Assembly: GCF_001556865.1 (NCBI RefSeq)
Contig: NZ_LSJY01000135.1
Span: 1 to 64,000, forward strand
Source: Sphingobium sp. CCH11-B1
GTDB taxonomy: Bacteria > Pseudomonadota > Alphaproteobacteria > Sphingomonadales > Sphingomonadaceae
Direction of reading: 5' to 3'
Length of the DNA: 64,000 nt
Shown here: piece by piece, positions 1-8,321 of the stretch
How the letters are laid out: each line of letters starts with the position of its first letter
Numbering within the stretch: position 1 is the first letter of the stretch
The notes under the pieces: generated by a model
Told to the model about the DNA's origin: nothing
Databases searched by the model: none
The model's input: only the letters and a program-made list of their open reading frames with translations
Translations under genes and position numbers: made by a program

Positions 1-588
1 CACCAGCAGCACCTAAATCTCCACCGAAAATTACACCACGAGCGCGGACGCTAACAGAATAACCGGTTCGCTGACGTCGGATACAAAGGTCGATTATTCG
101 TTCCGCATGAAGACAGGCAATGCGCCTTTCCGAACCGTCGATGCCCGCATTGTAACGGTAGATGAGCAGCGGTGCTTTGCCCTGCGCTTCGGTCTGGGAA
201 AGCTTTTCGCACTGGAGGAAAGCTACCTGCTCTCTGCAATCCCCCCAGGCGCGCGCGTGGTCCACAGTTTCCGCTGCACGGGGCTTTTATCCTTGCTGCC
301 GCTCAAAGGTGCGAAGCGACTTTTCGGTTCGTTGCTCAGGGCCGAGGACCGCTTGCTCGCGCGGCATCTTGCGCTCCGCAGGCCGTCAACTGCACCCAGG
401 CGTCGCGCCAGGAAGGGCTTTCGCTCCGGTGCTTAAAATCGAGATTGGTTCGGGCCTGCCCCTTGAGGTCTGAACCACGCCGCGGGCGCTCGCCCCCGCG
501 CTCGCGGCGAAATGTCCCCTCAGGGTGCGGGAAACGGGAGCCTCTATCGGGCGAACGGAAAAATGAAGCGACAGGAGGCAGCGTTACG
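1..588. other. No recognisable gene; leader region of the metal ATPase
   Basis: I see no protein in any frame that resembles a known family. The overlapping open frames on both strands are compositional. The stretch around 470-520 is a very GC-rich, partly palindromic segment. The region also carries the upstream signals of the ATPase gene, whose ribosome binding site (AGGAGG, about 573-578) lies just before 589. It may be a boundary of the metal island, but no integrase, direct repeat or tRNA edge is visible. Confidence 0.5.
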
Positions 589-2466
589 ATGAGTGAGGCA
601 GTTGAACCCCGGGAAGACGGTGCGACCTGGCGCGACCTGATGACACGGGAACGCTGGATCGAAATTGGCCGGATACTGCTTACCGGCACGGTGGCGCTGC
701 TGTATTGGCAACAGCTTGTGCCGATCCAGGTGCTTTGGGCTGCGGTCGTCATCGGCCTCTATCCGCTGGTCAGGACAGGGCTCGCCGACCTCATAACTGA
801 ACGTAAGATCGGCACCGAGATCTTCGTGACGATCGCGACCATTGTCGCGATATTCGGCGGCGAAACTGTGGCCGGCGCCGTCCTAATGGTCATCATTCTC
901 ATTGCGGAGTTCATTGCCGACCTCAATACCGATCGCGCTCGCGCCTCGATCAAGGCGCTGATCGGGTCCGTGCCCCAAACCGCGATCGTGCGGGATAACG
1001 GGTCGGAGCGCACGGTGCCGATCGCGGCGCTCAAGGCGGGCAACATCGTCCTCGCGCGAACCGGCGAGAAAATCCCGGTCGATGGCGTGGTCGTCGGCGG
1101 GCGAGCCTCGGTCAACCAGGCACCGATCACCGGTGAAAGCGTCCCCCAGGACAAGACGGAGGGTGCAGAGGTGTTCGCCGGCACCATCGTTGAAGCCGGC
1201 GCGCTCGACATCCGAACCGAAAAGGTCGGCGGCGATACGATCTTCTCCCGCATCATCGCGCTGGTCGAAAATGCCGAAGCCGAGGCTGCCCCCGTGCAGA
1301 AGCTGGCCGACAAGGTCGCGGGATGGCTGATCCCGGTCGTGTTCGTCTTCCTGATCGTCGTTTTTCTGGTGACGCGCGACGTCTCCAAGATCGTGACCTT
1401 GTTGATCTTCACCTCGCCGGCAGAGCTTGGCCTGGCGACGCCGATCGTCATGATCGCCGCGATTGCCAGGGCTGCTCGCAGCGGCATTCTCATCAAGGGC
1501 GGGCTCTATCTTGAGCAACTCGCCAAGGCAGACGCGATCGCCTTTGACAAGACCGGCACGCTGACCGCCAACAAGCCGTTAGTGGTCGACGTCAAGGTGA
1601 CCAATCCAGATTTTTCGGAAACGACACTGCTGCGGATCGCGGCCGCCGCCGATCGCCGCTCAGCCCACCCTTTGGCCAAGGCGGTGGTCGAGGCGGCCGC
1701 CGAGGACGGAATCACAGTGCCGGAACCGGAAAACTACGAGCAGGTTCAGGGTCGAGGCGTTAGGGCGACCGTGGAAGGCAGAACCGTTCTCGTAGGTAAT
1801 CCGGCTTTACTTCGCGAGAACGGCGTGTCCATCGCCTATGCTGTCGAAGATCGGGATCGCACGCCCGTCCACGTCGCGGTTGACGGCCGGTTTTGCGGGA
1901 TCATCTTCATCGCCGATACGCTGCGCCCAGGGGCGCGAGAAGCCATCGCCGCTTTGAAGGAAAATGGCGTCAGACATATCGTCATGCTGACCGGCGACAA
2001 TCAGACGACTGCTAACGCGATTGCGAGAGACTTGGGTGTCGATGAGGTCAAGGCCGACCTGATGCCCGAAGACAAAGTCGCCATGATCGCCGACTTGCAG
2101 AAGCGCGGCTATAAGGTTGCGATGGTGGGTGACGGCGTCAACGACGCGCCGGCACTCGCGCGTGCCGACATTGGCATCGCCATGGGCGGCGGCGGCACGC
2201 AGGCGGCGTTGGAAGCCGCTGACATCGCACTGATGACCGACGACCTCGGCAAGATTGTTGGCGCGCGCACTATCGCGCGTCGCGCCTATCGGACCGTCCA
2301 GGAAAATCTCTGGGTCGGTGTCGGAGTGGTCCATGTGCTTGGCATCACCGCCGCGCTCATGGGCTGGATTGGACCAATCCAGGCGGCGTTCATCCATCTG
2401 GGACCAGACGTTCTCGTGTTCCTTAATTCGGTCAAGCTTCTGCGCGTCAGGATTGCGGAAGCATGA
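589..2466 (+). CDS. P1B-type metal-transporting ATPase with SPA ion-site motif
   Basis: This is a cation-transporting P-type ATPase of the heavy-metal (P1B) class in the inner membrane, 625 residues long. ATG 589 is chosen because AGGAGG precedes it at good spacing; the open frame extends upstream to 172 but shows no homology there. Visible hallmarks are TGES (residues 181-184), the phosphorylated Asp320 in DKTGT, the P1B-specific His-Pro pair at 360-361, and TGDN and GDGVND in the P domain. There is no N-terminal HMA (CxxC) domain. The membrane ion-site motif reads Ser276-Pro-Ala278, where P1B families normally have CPC, SPC, TPC or CPH, so the usual Cys ligand is absent and the cargo cannot be predicted. 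It heads a same-strand set with VIT, YqaA and hisD genes. Confidence 0.9.
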   Translation: MSEAVEPREDGATWRDLMTRERWIEIGRILLTGTVALLYWQQLVPIQVLWAAVVIGLYPLVRTGLADLITERKIGTEIFVTIATIVAIFGGETVAGAVLMVIILIAEFIADLNTDRARASIKALIGSVPQTAIVRDNGSERTVPIAALKAGNIVLARTGEKIPVDGVVVGGRASVNQAPITGESVPQDKTEGAEVFAGTIVEAGALDIRTEKVGGDTIFSRIIALVENAEAEAAPVQKLADKVAGWLIPVVFVFLIVVFLVTRDVSKIVTLLIFTSPAELGLATPIVMIAAIARAARSGILIKGGLYLEQLAKADAIAFDKTGTLTANKPLVVDVKVTNPDFSETTLLRIAAAADRRSAHPLAKAVVEAAAEDGITVPEPENYEQVQGRGVRATVEGRTVLVGNPALLRENGVSIAYAVEDRDRTPVHVAVDGRFCGIIFIADTLRPGAREAIAALKENGVRHIVMLTGDNQTTANAIARDLGVDEVKADLMPEDKVAMIADLQKRGYKVAMVGDGVNDAPALARADIGIAMGGGGTQAALEAADIALMTDDLGKIVGARTIARRAYRTVQENLWVGVGVVHVLGITAALMGWIGPIQAAFIHLGPDVLVFLNSVKLLRVRIAEA

Positions 2467-2585
2467 TGGAGGGGTCTCGGCGTTGGCCACCGAGTGCTGA
2501 GTCCTTCGGGCATAAGTGCGGAAACAGTCCGCGCCATGGGCGTCTCACTGGATGCCCATCGCGAACGAGGCAGGGAGACTGAGGC

Positions 2586-3281
2586 ATGCGACATCCGAGC
2601 GAACGGCATCTGGTGCAGCGGGTCGGCTGGCTGCGAGCGGCAGTGCTCGGCGCTAATGACGGCATCATTTCAACCTCCAGCCTGGTGGTCGGCATCGCTT
2701 CGGCCCAGACGAGTTCGTCGACGGTAATGCTGACCGGCGTCGCAGCGCTTATCGCCGGCGCAATCTCGATGGCGGCGGGTGAGTATGTCTCGGTGAGCAG
2801 TCAGGCCGATGTCGAAGGCTCCGACCGGCTGCGCGAAACGCGCGAACATGCATCAGACCCCGAGGAGGAACGCCGCGAACTGGCCGCTGTCTATGAAGCG
2901 CGCGGGCTTGCACCCGACCTCGCCGTCCAGGTCGCCGAGCAGTTGATGCGCAGCGATCCGGTCGGCGCGCACATGCGTGACGAGCTTGGCATCACGTCCG
3001 AATTGGCGGCACGGCCGATCCAGGCGGCACTGGCGTCGGCGGCAACCTTCTGCGCAGGTGCGATCATACCGGTGTTAATGGTCGGCGTGGTCCCGCGCGC
3101 CTCGCTGGTCATCGCAATCACGATCGCGACGCTCGTCCTCCTCGCCATTCTCGGCGCGATCGGCGCAAGGGCAGGCGGCGCGTCGATGTGGCGTGGCGCG
3201 GTGCGGGTGACCTTCTGGGGCGCGATCGCGCTGGCAGCCACGGCGGGCATCGGCCACCTGTTCGGCACGACTGTGCAGTGA
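2586..3281 (+). CDS. VIT1/CCC1 family iron/manganese transporter
   Basis: This 231-residue inner-membrane protein belongs to the VIT1/CCC1 (Nramp-unrelated) Fe2+/Mn2+ transporter family. Its N-terminus has the family signature LGANDGIISTSSLVVG followed by a helix ending in AAGEYVSVSSQ. A soluble, Glu-rich middle segment (residues about 80-140, with an EEERRELAAVYEARG run) corresponds to the cytoplasmic metal-binding helical domain. Three further hydrophobic helices fill the C-terminal third. It follows the P1B ATPase by about 120 bp on the same strand, which suggests a shared role in metal detoxification. Which metal it moves cannot be told from sequence. Confidence 0.88.
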   Translation: MRHPSERHLVQRVGWLRAAVLGANDGIISTSSLVVGIASAQTSSSTVMLTGVAALIAGAISMAAGEYVSVSSQADVEGSDRLRETREHASDPEEERRELAAVYEARGLAPDLAVQVAEQLMRSDPVGAHMRDELGITSELAARPIQAALASAATFCAGAIIPVLMVGVVPRASLVIAITIATLVLLAILGAIGARAGGASMWRGAVRVTFWGAIALAATAGIGHLFGTTVQ

Positions 3282-3315
3282 AGGATGCGAACCGCTATGC
3301 CTTCTGTCGATCGCG

Positions 3316-3756
3316 ATGATCGCTATAGCGGCGCCCTATGCCGGGTTGTTCGTGACAGCGTTCGTCGCCGCGACCCTGCTGCCTGCACAGTCCGAAATCC
3401 TGCTCTCGGCGATGGCGATCAGTGGGCGATACGATCTGCTCCTGCTGCTGTTAAGTGCGACGGCAGGAAACACGCTCGGTTCGCTTTTCAATTGGCTGCT
3501 CGGACGCGGTTTCGAACGGCTGCGCGACCGGCGCTGGTTTCCGTTCAAGGCCGCCACGGTCGAGAAGGCCGTTTGCTGGTATGCCCGGTGGGGCAAATGG
3601 TCTCTCCTGCTTTCCTGGGCGCCGATTGTAGGAGATCCGCTAACCTTTGCGGCCGGATTGCTACGCACGCCTTTACGGGTCTTCCTGCCGCTGGTGTTGC
3701 TGGCCAAAGGCGGGCGCTATGCCGTGCTGCTGATCGCGGTCGAGGCTGTGCGGTAA
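3316..3756 (+). CDS. YqaA/DedA-like membrane protein
   Basis: A 146-residue polytopic membrane protein resembling the YqaA branch of the SNARE-associated/DedA superfamily. It shows an N-terminal hydrophobic helix with the LPAQSEILL segment, the GNTLGSLFNWLLGR stretch, and a central WGKWSLLLSWAPIVGDPLTFAAG block that matches the family core. Members are small inner-membrane proteins with poorly defined roles, some linked to metal or selenite resistance. It starts 34 bp after the VIT gene and ends 63 bp before hisD, so it probably belongs to the same transcript. ATG 3316 gives the normal YqaA length. Confidence 0.75.
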   Translation: MIAIAAPYAGLFVTAFVAATLLPAQSEILLSAMAISGRYDLLLLLLSATAGNTLGSLFNWLLGRGFERLRDRRWFPFKAATVEKAVCWYARWGKWSLLLSWAPIVGDPLTFAAGLLRTPLRVFLPLVLLAKGGRYAVLLIAVEAVR

Positions 3757-3819
3757 TCTGCGAAAGCTGCTGCGTGTCGCCTCACCAAATTCAGCGCCCA
3801 ACAAGTGGAAGTGTGAAGC

Positions 3820-5136
3820 ATGGTTCGAAGATTTTTTGCGGACGCCCCTGATTTCAAATTGGATTTTGACGCACTGGTGGAAGCGCGGCGCGAAGCCGAC
3901 GAGGATGTCTCGGTGGTCGTGCGCGAGGTGATCGCGGCTGTTCGCCGGGACGGCGACGATGCGTTGCGCGCCTATACTTGGAAGTGGGATCGGCACGACC
4001 TCGACCAGACCGGATGGACGATCGGCCGCGACGTTTGCGAGAGGGTGTTCCGCGACCTCGACCCTGACTTGCGTATGGCCCTGGAACTTGCCGCGCGGCG
4101 GATTGCCACCTACCATGAAAGGCAGTTGCCCACGGACAGCGACTATGTGGACGGTGCTGGCGTCCGGCTCGGCGCGCGATGGCGGGCAGTGGAAAGCGCC
4201 GGTATCTATGTGCCGGGGGGCCGAGCCACTTATCCCTCATCGGTGCTGATGAACGCGATTCCTGCCGCCGTTGCGGGCGTAAGTCGCGTGGTGATGGCGA
4301 CCCCGATGCCCGATGGCATCGCCAACCCGCTGGTGCTGGCGGCGGCCTACCTCGCCGGCATTGACGAGGTGCGTCCGATTGGCGGTGCACAAGCGGTCGC
4401 CGCGCTGGCTTACGGCACTGGGTCGATCCCACGCGTCGATGTCATCACCGGTCCGGGCAATGCCTGGGTCGCCGAAGCCAAGCGGCAGGTTTACGGTGTC
4501 GTGGGAATCGACATGGTCGCGGGTCCATCCGAGATTGTCGTCCTGGCGGATGGAGCGAACGATGCGGATTGCATCGCCGCCGACCTTCTCAGTCAGGCCG
4601 AACATGATCCGACGAGCCAGTCGATCCTCATCACCAACGATCGGGCCTTCGCCGACCACGTCGCTGCGGCGGTCGAAGTGCAACTCGGCACCCTCGCCAC
4701 TTCGGCGGTGGCGCGTTCCTCGTGGGAAGCGCATGGCGCGATCATTGTCGTCCCTGCTCTCGACGATGCCATACCACTCATCGATGCGCTTGCGCCCGAA
4801 CATCTCCAGATCGCCACCCCTCGACCTCGCCATCTTTTTGACCGTGTCGCACATGCTGGCTCGGTCTTTCTCGGCCAGCATACGCCGGAAGCTATCGGCG
4901 ACTATATCGCTGGCCCCAATCACGTCCTGCCAACAGGGCGCCGGGCGCGGTTCGCCTCAGGACTATCGGTGCTTGATTTCATGAAGCGCACCAGCGTTAT
5001 CGAGCTGGACGAACGGGCTTTACGAGAACTCGGTCGTGCAGCCGTGACCCTTGCCGAGGCTGAAGGACTGCCCGCCCATGCTGCATCTGTGGGTCGCCGT
5101 CTTGAATGGAATAGCCGTTCTTACAATCGGAGTTAA
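3820..5136 (+). CDS. hisD: Histidinol dehydrogenase (metal-island copy)
   Basis: This zinc-dependent enzyme oxidises L-histidinol to L-histidine in two NAD+ steps. At 438 residues it has the usual family length. Key residues are in place: Gln and His in the LLSQAEHDP segment (zinc site), the catalytic Glu-His pair in APEHLQ, Asp in GDYIAGPNHVLPT, and the late His in LPAHAASV. No other his genes flank it. It sits instead at the end of a run of metal-transport genes and upstream of a Ni/Co exporter, so it is probably an accessory copy rather than part of the core histidine operon. A role in raising histidine as a metal chelator is an inference. Confidence 0.88.
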   Translation: MVRRFFADAPDFKLDFDALVEARREADEDVSVVVREVIAAVRRDGDDALRAYTWKWDRHDLDQTGWTIGRDVCERVFRDLDPDLRMALELAARRIATYHERQLPTDSDYVDGAGVRLGARWRAVESAGIYVPGGRATYPSSVLMNAIPAAVAGVSRVVMATPMPDGIANPLVLAAAYLAGIDEVRPIGGAQAVAALAYGTGSIPRVDVITGPGNAWVAEAKRQVYGVVGIDMVAGPSEIVVLADGANDADCIAADLLSQAEHDPTSQSILITNDRAFADHVAAAVEVQLGTLATSAVARSSWEAHGAIIVVPALDDAIPLIDALAPEHLQIATPRPRHLFDRVAHAGSVFLGQHTPEAIGDYIAGPNHVLPTGRRARFASGLSVLDFMKRTSVIELDERALRELGRAAVTLAEAEGLPAHAASVGRRLEWNSRSYNRS

Positions 5137-5199
5137 GGTGCACGAACATGCGCTCTTCCCATTTGACGATGCAATATTGATGAACGCAAGTCCCTTTTG

Positions 5200-5222
5200 T
5201 TGCGAATGCGAATTGTTTGCGC
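5200..5222. promoter_or_regulatory. Possible Fur-like box upstream of the DUF2271 gene
   Basis: The segment contains GCGAAT twice in direct tandem followed by a TTTGCGC half, which resembles the degenerate GCGAAT-type hexamers seen in iron-regulator boxes of alphaproteobacteria. It lies about 65 bp upstream of the DUF2271 start. The match is weak and rests on pattern only. Confidence 0.2.
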
Positions 5223-5286
5223 TACGTGGGTGATGTTGAATTGGACCTTGGGCTTCTTAGAAGCAATCGAAATCAGGGATATATGC

Positions 5287-5811
5287 ATGCGTTTTCGCTT
5301 GACGGGATTGACTGCGGCGGCTCTCGGCTCAAGCGGCTTTGGGGTAACGCCAGCTGGCGCGCAGACGATTGACCTTTCGTTCACGCTGCCGCGATTGTCG
5401 GTTGCCGAATATCATCGCCCCTATGTGGCGGTCTGGCTGGAGAAGGCGGGCAGCGCTCCCCGGACCCTCAGCATTCTCTATGATGTCGACAAGCGCAACA
5501 ATGCGGGCGCCAAATGGCTGCGCGACGTGCGTCTTTGGTGGCGTGCTGCCGGACGAATGCTCAGTGTTCCTGCCGACGGCGTGAGCGGCGCAACCCGTCC
5601 GGCCGGATCGCATACGCTCAGCTTCACCGCCGGTCGGGGAGGTATGCCCGCGCTGACACCGGGGAACTATGTCCTCGTCGTCGAAGCAGCACGCGAGGCC
5701 GGTGGACGCGAAGCGGTGCGTCTGCCCTTCACCTGGTCGGGAACCCAGGCAACTGCATCGACGAGCGGCAAGTTCGAGCTTGGCCGCGTCTCACTGAACG
5801 CCCGGCGTTAA
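5287..5811 (+). CDS. Exported DUF2271 protein
   Basis: A 174-residue protein with an N-terminal signal peptide (about residues 1-25, ending in AGA). ATG 5287 is chosen because the signal peptide begins there; the open frame extends upstream without homology. The mature part fits DUF2271, a periplasmic beta-rich domain with the typical YHRPYVAVWLE and LWYD-like segments (here ILYDVDKRNNAGAKWLRDVRLWWR). In other genomes DUF2271 and DUF4198 genes travel together near PepSY/iron-reductase or TonB receptor genes. Here the DUF4198 partner follows after 9 bp, but no PepSY gene is present. The biochemical function is unknown. Confidence 0.75.
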   Translation: MRFRLTGLTAAALGSSGFGVTPAGAQTIDLSFTLPRLSVAEYHRPYVAVWLEKAGSAPRTLSILYDVDKRNNAGAKWLRDVRLWWRAAGRMLSVPADGVSGATRPAGSHTLSFTAGRGGMPALTPGNYVLVVEAAREAGGREAVRLPFTWSGTQATASTSGKFELGRVSLNARR

Positions 5812-5820
5812 GGGGGAGCT

Positions 5821-6747
5821 ATGCCTGTGAAGATGATCCGCACGTCGATCCTGTCGGCCCTCGCCATGGGAGCCGCGCTTGCGCCGATCGCTGTCGAGGC
5901 AGCGCCCCGGTCGTGGATGCTTCCTTCCGAGACCATGTTCGTCGGTAGCGGCGACGAATGGCTGACGGTCGATGCGGCCCTATCGACGGACCTCTATTAT
6001 TTCGATCACGCCGTGCAGAATTGGGAACCGTTCGCGCTCGCGCCGGATGGCAGCAAGGTAGCGGTCGAGAACAGCGCGAAGGGCCGCCTGCGTCAGACTT
6101 TCGATGTCCATGTCGTGCAGCCCGGCACCTACAAGATCGCAATCGTTTCTGAATCGGTGAGCGGCAGCTACCTGCTGAACGGAGAACGGAAGATGCTTCC
6201 GCGCGGGACCACGCCTGCAACGCTCGCTCAAGCTGTGCCCGCCGGGGCGACCGATGTATGGAGCGCGGTCAATACGAGCCGCATCGAGACCTTTGCGACC
6301 GCTGGAGAGCCGACCACCGCGGTTTTCAAGCCGACCGGCAAGGGACTTGAGATGGTTCCGGTTACGCACCCTACCGAACTGGCGAGCGGCGAGGCTGCCA
6401 CTTTCCAGTTCCTGCTTGATGGCAAGCCGGCGGCCGACCTTTCCGTGAGCGCGGTAAACGGTGGCGTTCGCTATCGCGATGGCATTCAGCAGCTTGATCT
6501 CACGACCGATGCCGAGGGCAAGGTCACGATCACTTGGCCGGACGCCGGTATGTGGTGGGTAAACGTCGCCAGCGGCGGTGGACGGAGCGCGGCCGGCCCC
6601 GGTGGTTCTGCGCCCCAAGCCAGTGCCAAGGCTGAACAGCCACTGGCTGCTGGTAATCTGCCCGGAGGCGAAGGAGCACCGCGCCCGATTGCGCCACCGC
6701 GGCCACGATCGTCTTATTCCATGACTGTCGAAGTTCTTCCGTCATAG
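5821..6747 (+). CDS. Exported DUF4198 (NikM-like) protein
   Basis: A 308-residue exported protein. Residues 1-27 form a signal peptide ending at VEAAP. The mature part matches DUF4198, a periplasmic family related to the NikM-like component of nickel/cobalt uptake, with WMLPSETMFVGSGDEWLTVDAALS at the start and an immunoglobulin-like half near residues 165-245. A low-complexity Ala/Pro/Gly stretch separates this from the short C-terminal strand. It follows the DUF2271 gene by 9 bp with an AGGGGGAG-type binding site, so the two are co-translated. A role in metal binding or delivery in the periplasm is plausible but unproven. Confidence 0.75.
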   Translation: MPVKMIRTSILSALAMGAALAPIAVEAAPRSWMLPSETMFVGSGDEWLTVDAALSTDLYYFDHAVQNWEPFALAPDGSKVAVENSAKGRLRQTFDVHVVQPGTYKIAIVSESVSGSYLLNGERKMLPRGTTPATLAQAVPAGATDVWSAVNTSRIETFATAGEPTTAVFKPTGKGLEMVPVTHPTELASGEAATFQFLLDGKPAADLSVSAVNGGVRYRDGIQQLDLTTDAEGKVTITWPDAGMWWVNVASGGGRSAAGPGGSAPQASAKAEQPLAAGNLPGGEGAPRPIAPPRPRSSYSMTVEVLPS

Positions 6748-7380
6748 ACTCGACTGCGGCGGCGGCCCATCCGAATTGATTCGAATGTGCAAGCATTAGG
6801 GCGGTGTTACAGCGTAAATGTAGTGTTCATCATCGCGGGTCACCACATACCGTTGGTTTCCGCCGAAAATGACCTATAAACCGCCTTTGCTACGCCAGCG
6901 TAGTGACAACGGCGATCGATGACGGTCATGGAGTTCAAATCGATTGCGGAGATTCTGGCTACGTATCCGCGACCAGCATTCCGAAGGGACGGTGCAGTCT
7001 GACCGGCTTGATATTTGCTGGATCACAATGCCGATGCCCATCCGGGCACCGGCATTGCGTTTGCCTACGAGGTCGCCAACTTGGCCTTTGGCATGGGACC
7101 GATCTTCAGGCGGGCTGTCCAAGCCGTAATCGCCGGCAGCACCAGCCTGGCCTTCGGCCGCCGGCAGCATGACCGGGATGACGCCAAGCGTTTCAAGATC
7201 GTCGCGCTGGGCATCCGGCAAGCGGACCACCACCGCGAACCGCCGATCGCCCTCGAACAGGGCGATCGAGGGTTTCAAGGCAATCTCGCGCTACTTGTAG
7301 ATTGAGCCAGCGGGCGCCGATGCTCATCAGGCGATGAGGAGTAATCTCCAGAACACAATAAGGTTCGTTTATCGATAAAT
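6748..7380. other. Gene-poor stretch with RND pump relic
   Basis: No intact gene is present in these ~630 bases. The right half contains a minus-strand fragment of a heavy-metal RND pump (annotated separately). Around 6808-6830 there is an imperfect TACA...TGTA inverted repeat whose meaning I cannot assign. Confidence 0.5.
7147..7287 (-). pseudogene. Relic of a CzcA/CusA-type heavy-metal RND pump
   Basis: Reading the minus strand gives a short open stretch containing ALFEGDRRFAVVVRLPDAQR followed by a hydrophobic LPAAEGQ end. This is the strongly conserved periplasmic-domain segment of CzcA/CusA-family efflux pumps (typically EGxRRFDxVVRLP). Stops interrupt the frame on both sides, and no pump sequence can be followed beyond about 240 bp in total (a possible frameshifted continuation reaches 7380). 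The fragment shows that a CBA-type efflux system once stood here and was lost by deletion. Its neighbours are all metal-related. Confidence 0.5.
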
Positions 7381-7402
7381 ATCCTATCCAGGGGGATGGG
7401 AT
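7381..7402 (+). promoter_or_regulatory. Candidate RcnR/FrmR-type operator upstream of rcnA
   Basis: ATCCTATCC and GGGATGGGAT form an imperfect inverted repeat around a five-G tract. G-tract-centred repeats flanked by A/T-rich inverted arms are what CsoR/RcnR/FrmR-family repressors bind. It lies 31 bp before the rcnA start, and a repressor of that family is the next gene but one. Confidence 0.45.
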
Positions 7403-7432
7403 GATGCGAAAGCTCATGCTAAACGCCACGCC

Positions 7433-8308
7433 ATGACCTCTCTTGCAGACCTGCTTCAACAAAGCGCCGCCCATGCGTGGCTGTTTGTGCCTACCGCCAT
7501 CTTGCTCGGCGCGCTGCACGGGCTCGAACCGGGCCATTCGAAGACGATGATGGCGGCCTTCATCATCGCGGTCAGGGGAACAGTGCGCCAGGCCGTGCTG
7601 CTGGGTTTGGCGGCGACGCTCTCCCATACGGTCGTGGTCTGGGTCGTGGCGCTCGGCGGCATGTGGCTGTTCGGCGGCCTCAACGCGGAAGCGACCGAAC
7701 CCTATTTCCAGCTCGCATCCGGCGTGCTGATCGTCGTGATCGCCGCCTGGATGCTATGGCGCACCCGCCGCGAGCAGATTGCAGCCGAACACTATCACCA
7801 CGATCATGGGCACCATCACGGCCACTCCCACGGCCACGGGCATAATCATCACGGCGATCACGACCACCATGAACATGAAGAATTCGAGGAAGCCGAGGAA
7901 CGCGGCCTGGAGGTTGCGACCGGCGGCTTTGTCGATGCGCACGAAATGGCCCATGCAGAGGACATCCGGCGCCGCTTCGCGAACAGCAATGTCACCACCG
8001 GCCAGATCATCCTGTTCGGCCTGACCGGCGGTCTGATCCCATGCCCGGGCGCGATCACCGTGCTGCTGCTCTGCCTCCAGCTCCAGCGGCTCGCGCTGGG
8101 CGCCGTGCTGGTGTTGTGCTTTAGCATCGGGCTTGCCATCACCATGGTCGCGTCGGGCGTCATCGCCGCGATCAGCGTCAAGCAGGTGACGAAGCGCTGG
8201 AGCGGTTTTGGCGAGATCGTCCGCAAGGCGCCCTATGTTTCGGGTGGGGTCATCCTGATCGTCGGCCTCTATGTCGCCGTTCACGGATGGATCGCGCTAC
8301 CGCATTGA
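7433..8308 (+). CDS. rcnA: RcnA-type nickel/cobalt efflux protein
   Basis: A 291-residue inner-membrane exporter of the NiCoT/RcnA family. The first helices carry LGALHGLEPGHSKTMMAAF, which contains the family H(X)4-5H-type metal signature. A large His-rich loop follows at about residues 121-145 (more than a dozen His, alternating with Asp and Gly), typical of RcnA. The second half has the conserved GLTGGLIPCPGAITVLL segment. The gene is followed after 13 bp by a CsoR/RcnR-type repressor, giving a self-contained efflux-plus-regulator unit. An 11-codon leader frame (7401-7436) overlaps its start by ATGA. Confidence 0.9.
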   Translation: MTSLADLLQQSAAHAWLFVPTAILLGALHGLEPGHSKTMMAAFIIAVRGTVRQAVLLGLAATLSHTVVVWVVALGGMWLFGGLNAEATEPYFQLASGVLIVVIAAWMLWRTRREQIAAEHYHHDHGHHHGHSHGHGHNHHGDHDHHEHEEFEEAEERGLEVATGGFVDAHEMAHAEDIRRRFANSNVTTGQIILFGLTGGLIPCPGAITVLLLCLQLQRLALGAVLVLCFSIGLAITMVASGVIAAISVKQVTKRWSGFGEIVRKAPYVSGGVILIVGLYVAVHGWIALPH

Positions 8309-8321
8309 GCAGGACATTTGC

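Noticed and set aside
107..473. Overlapping small ORFs before the P-type ATPase
   Set aside because: Composition is like shadow frames, there is no family similarity, and three frames compete.
7801..7880. Repeat array from CAC/CAT-rich sequence
   Set aside because: It is codon repetition of the RcnA His-rich loop, not a DNA repeat element.
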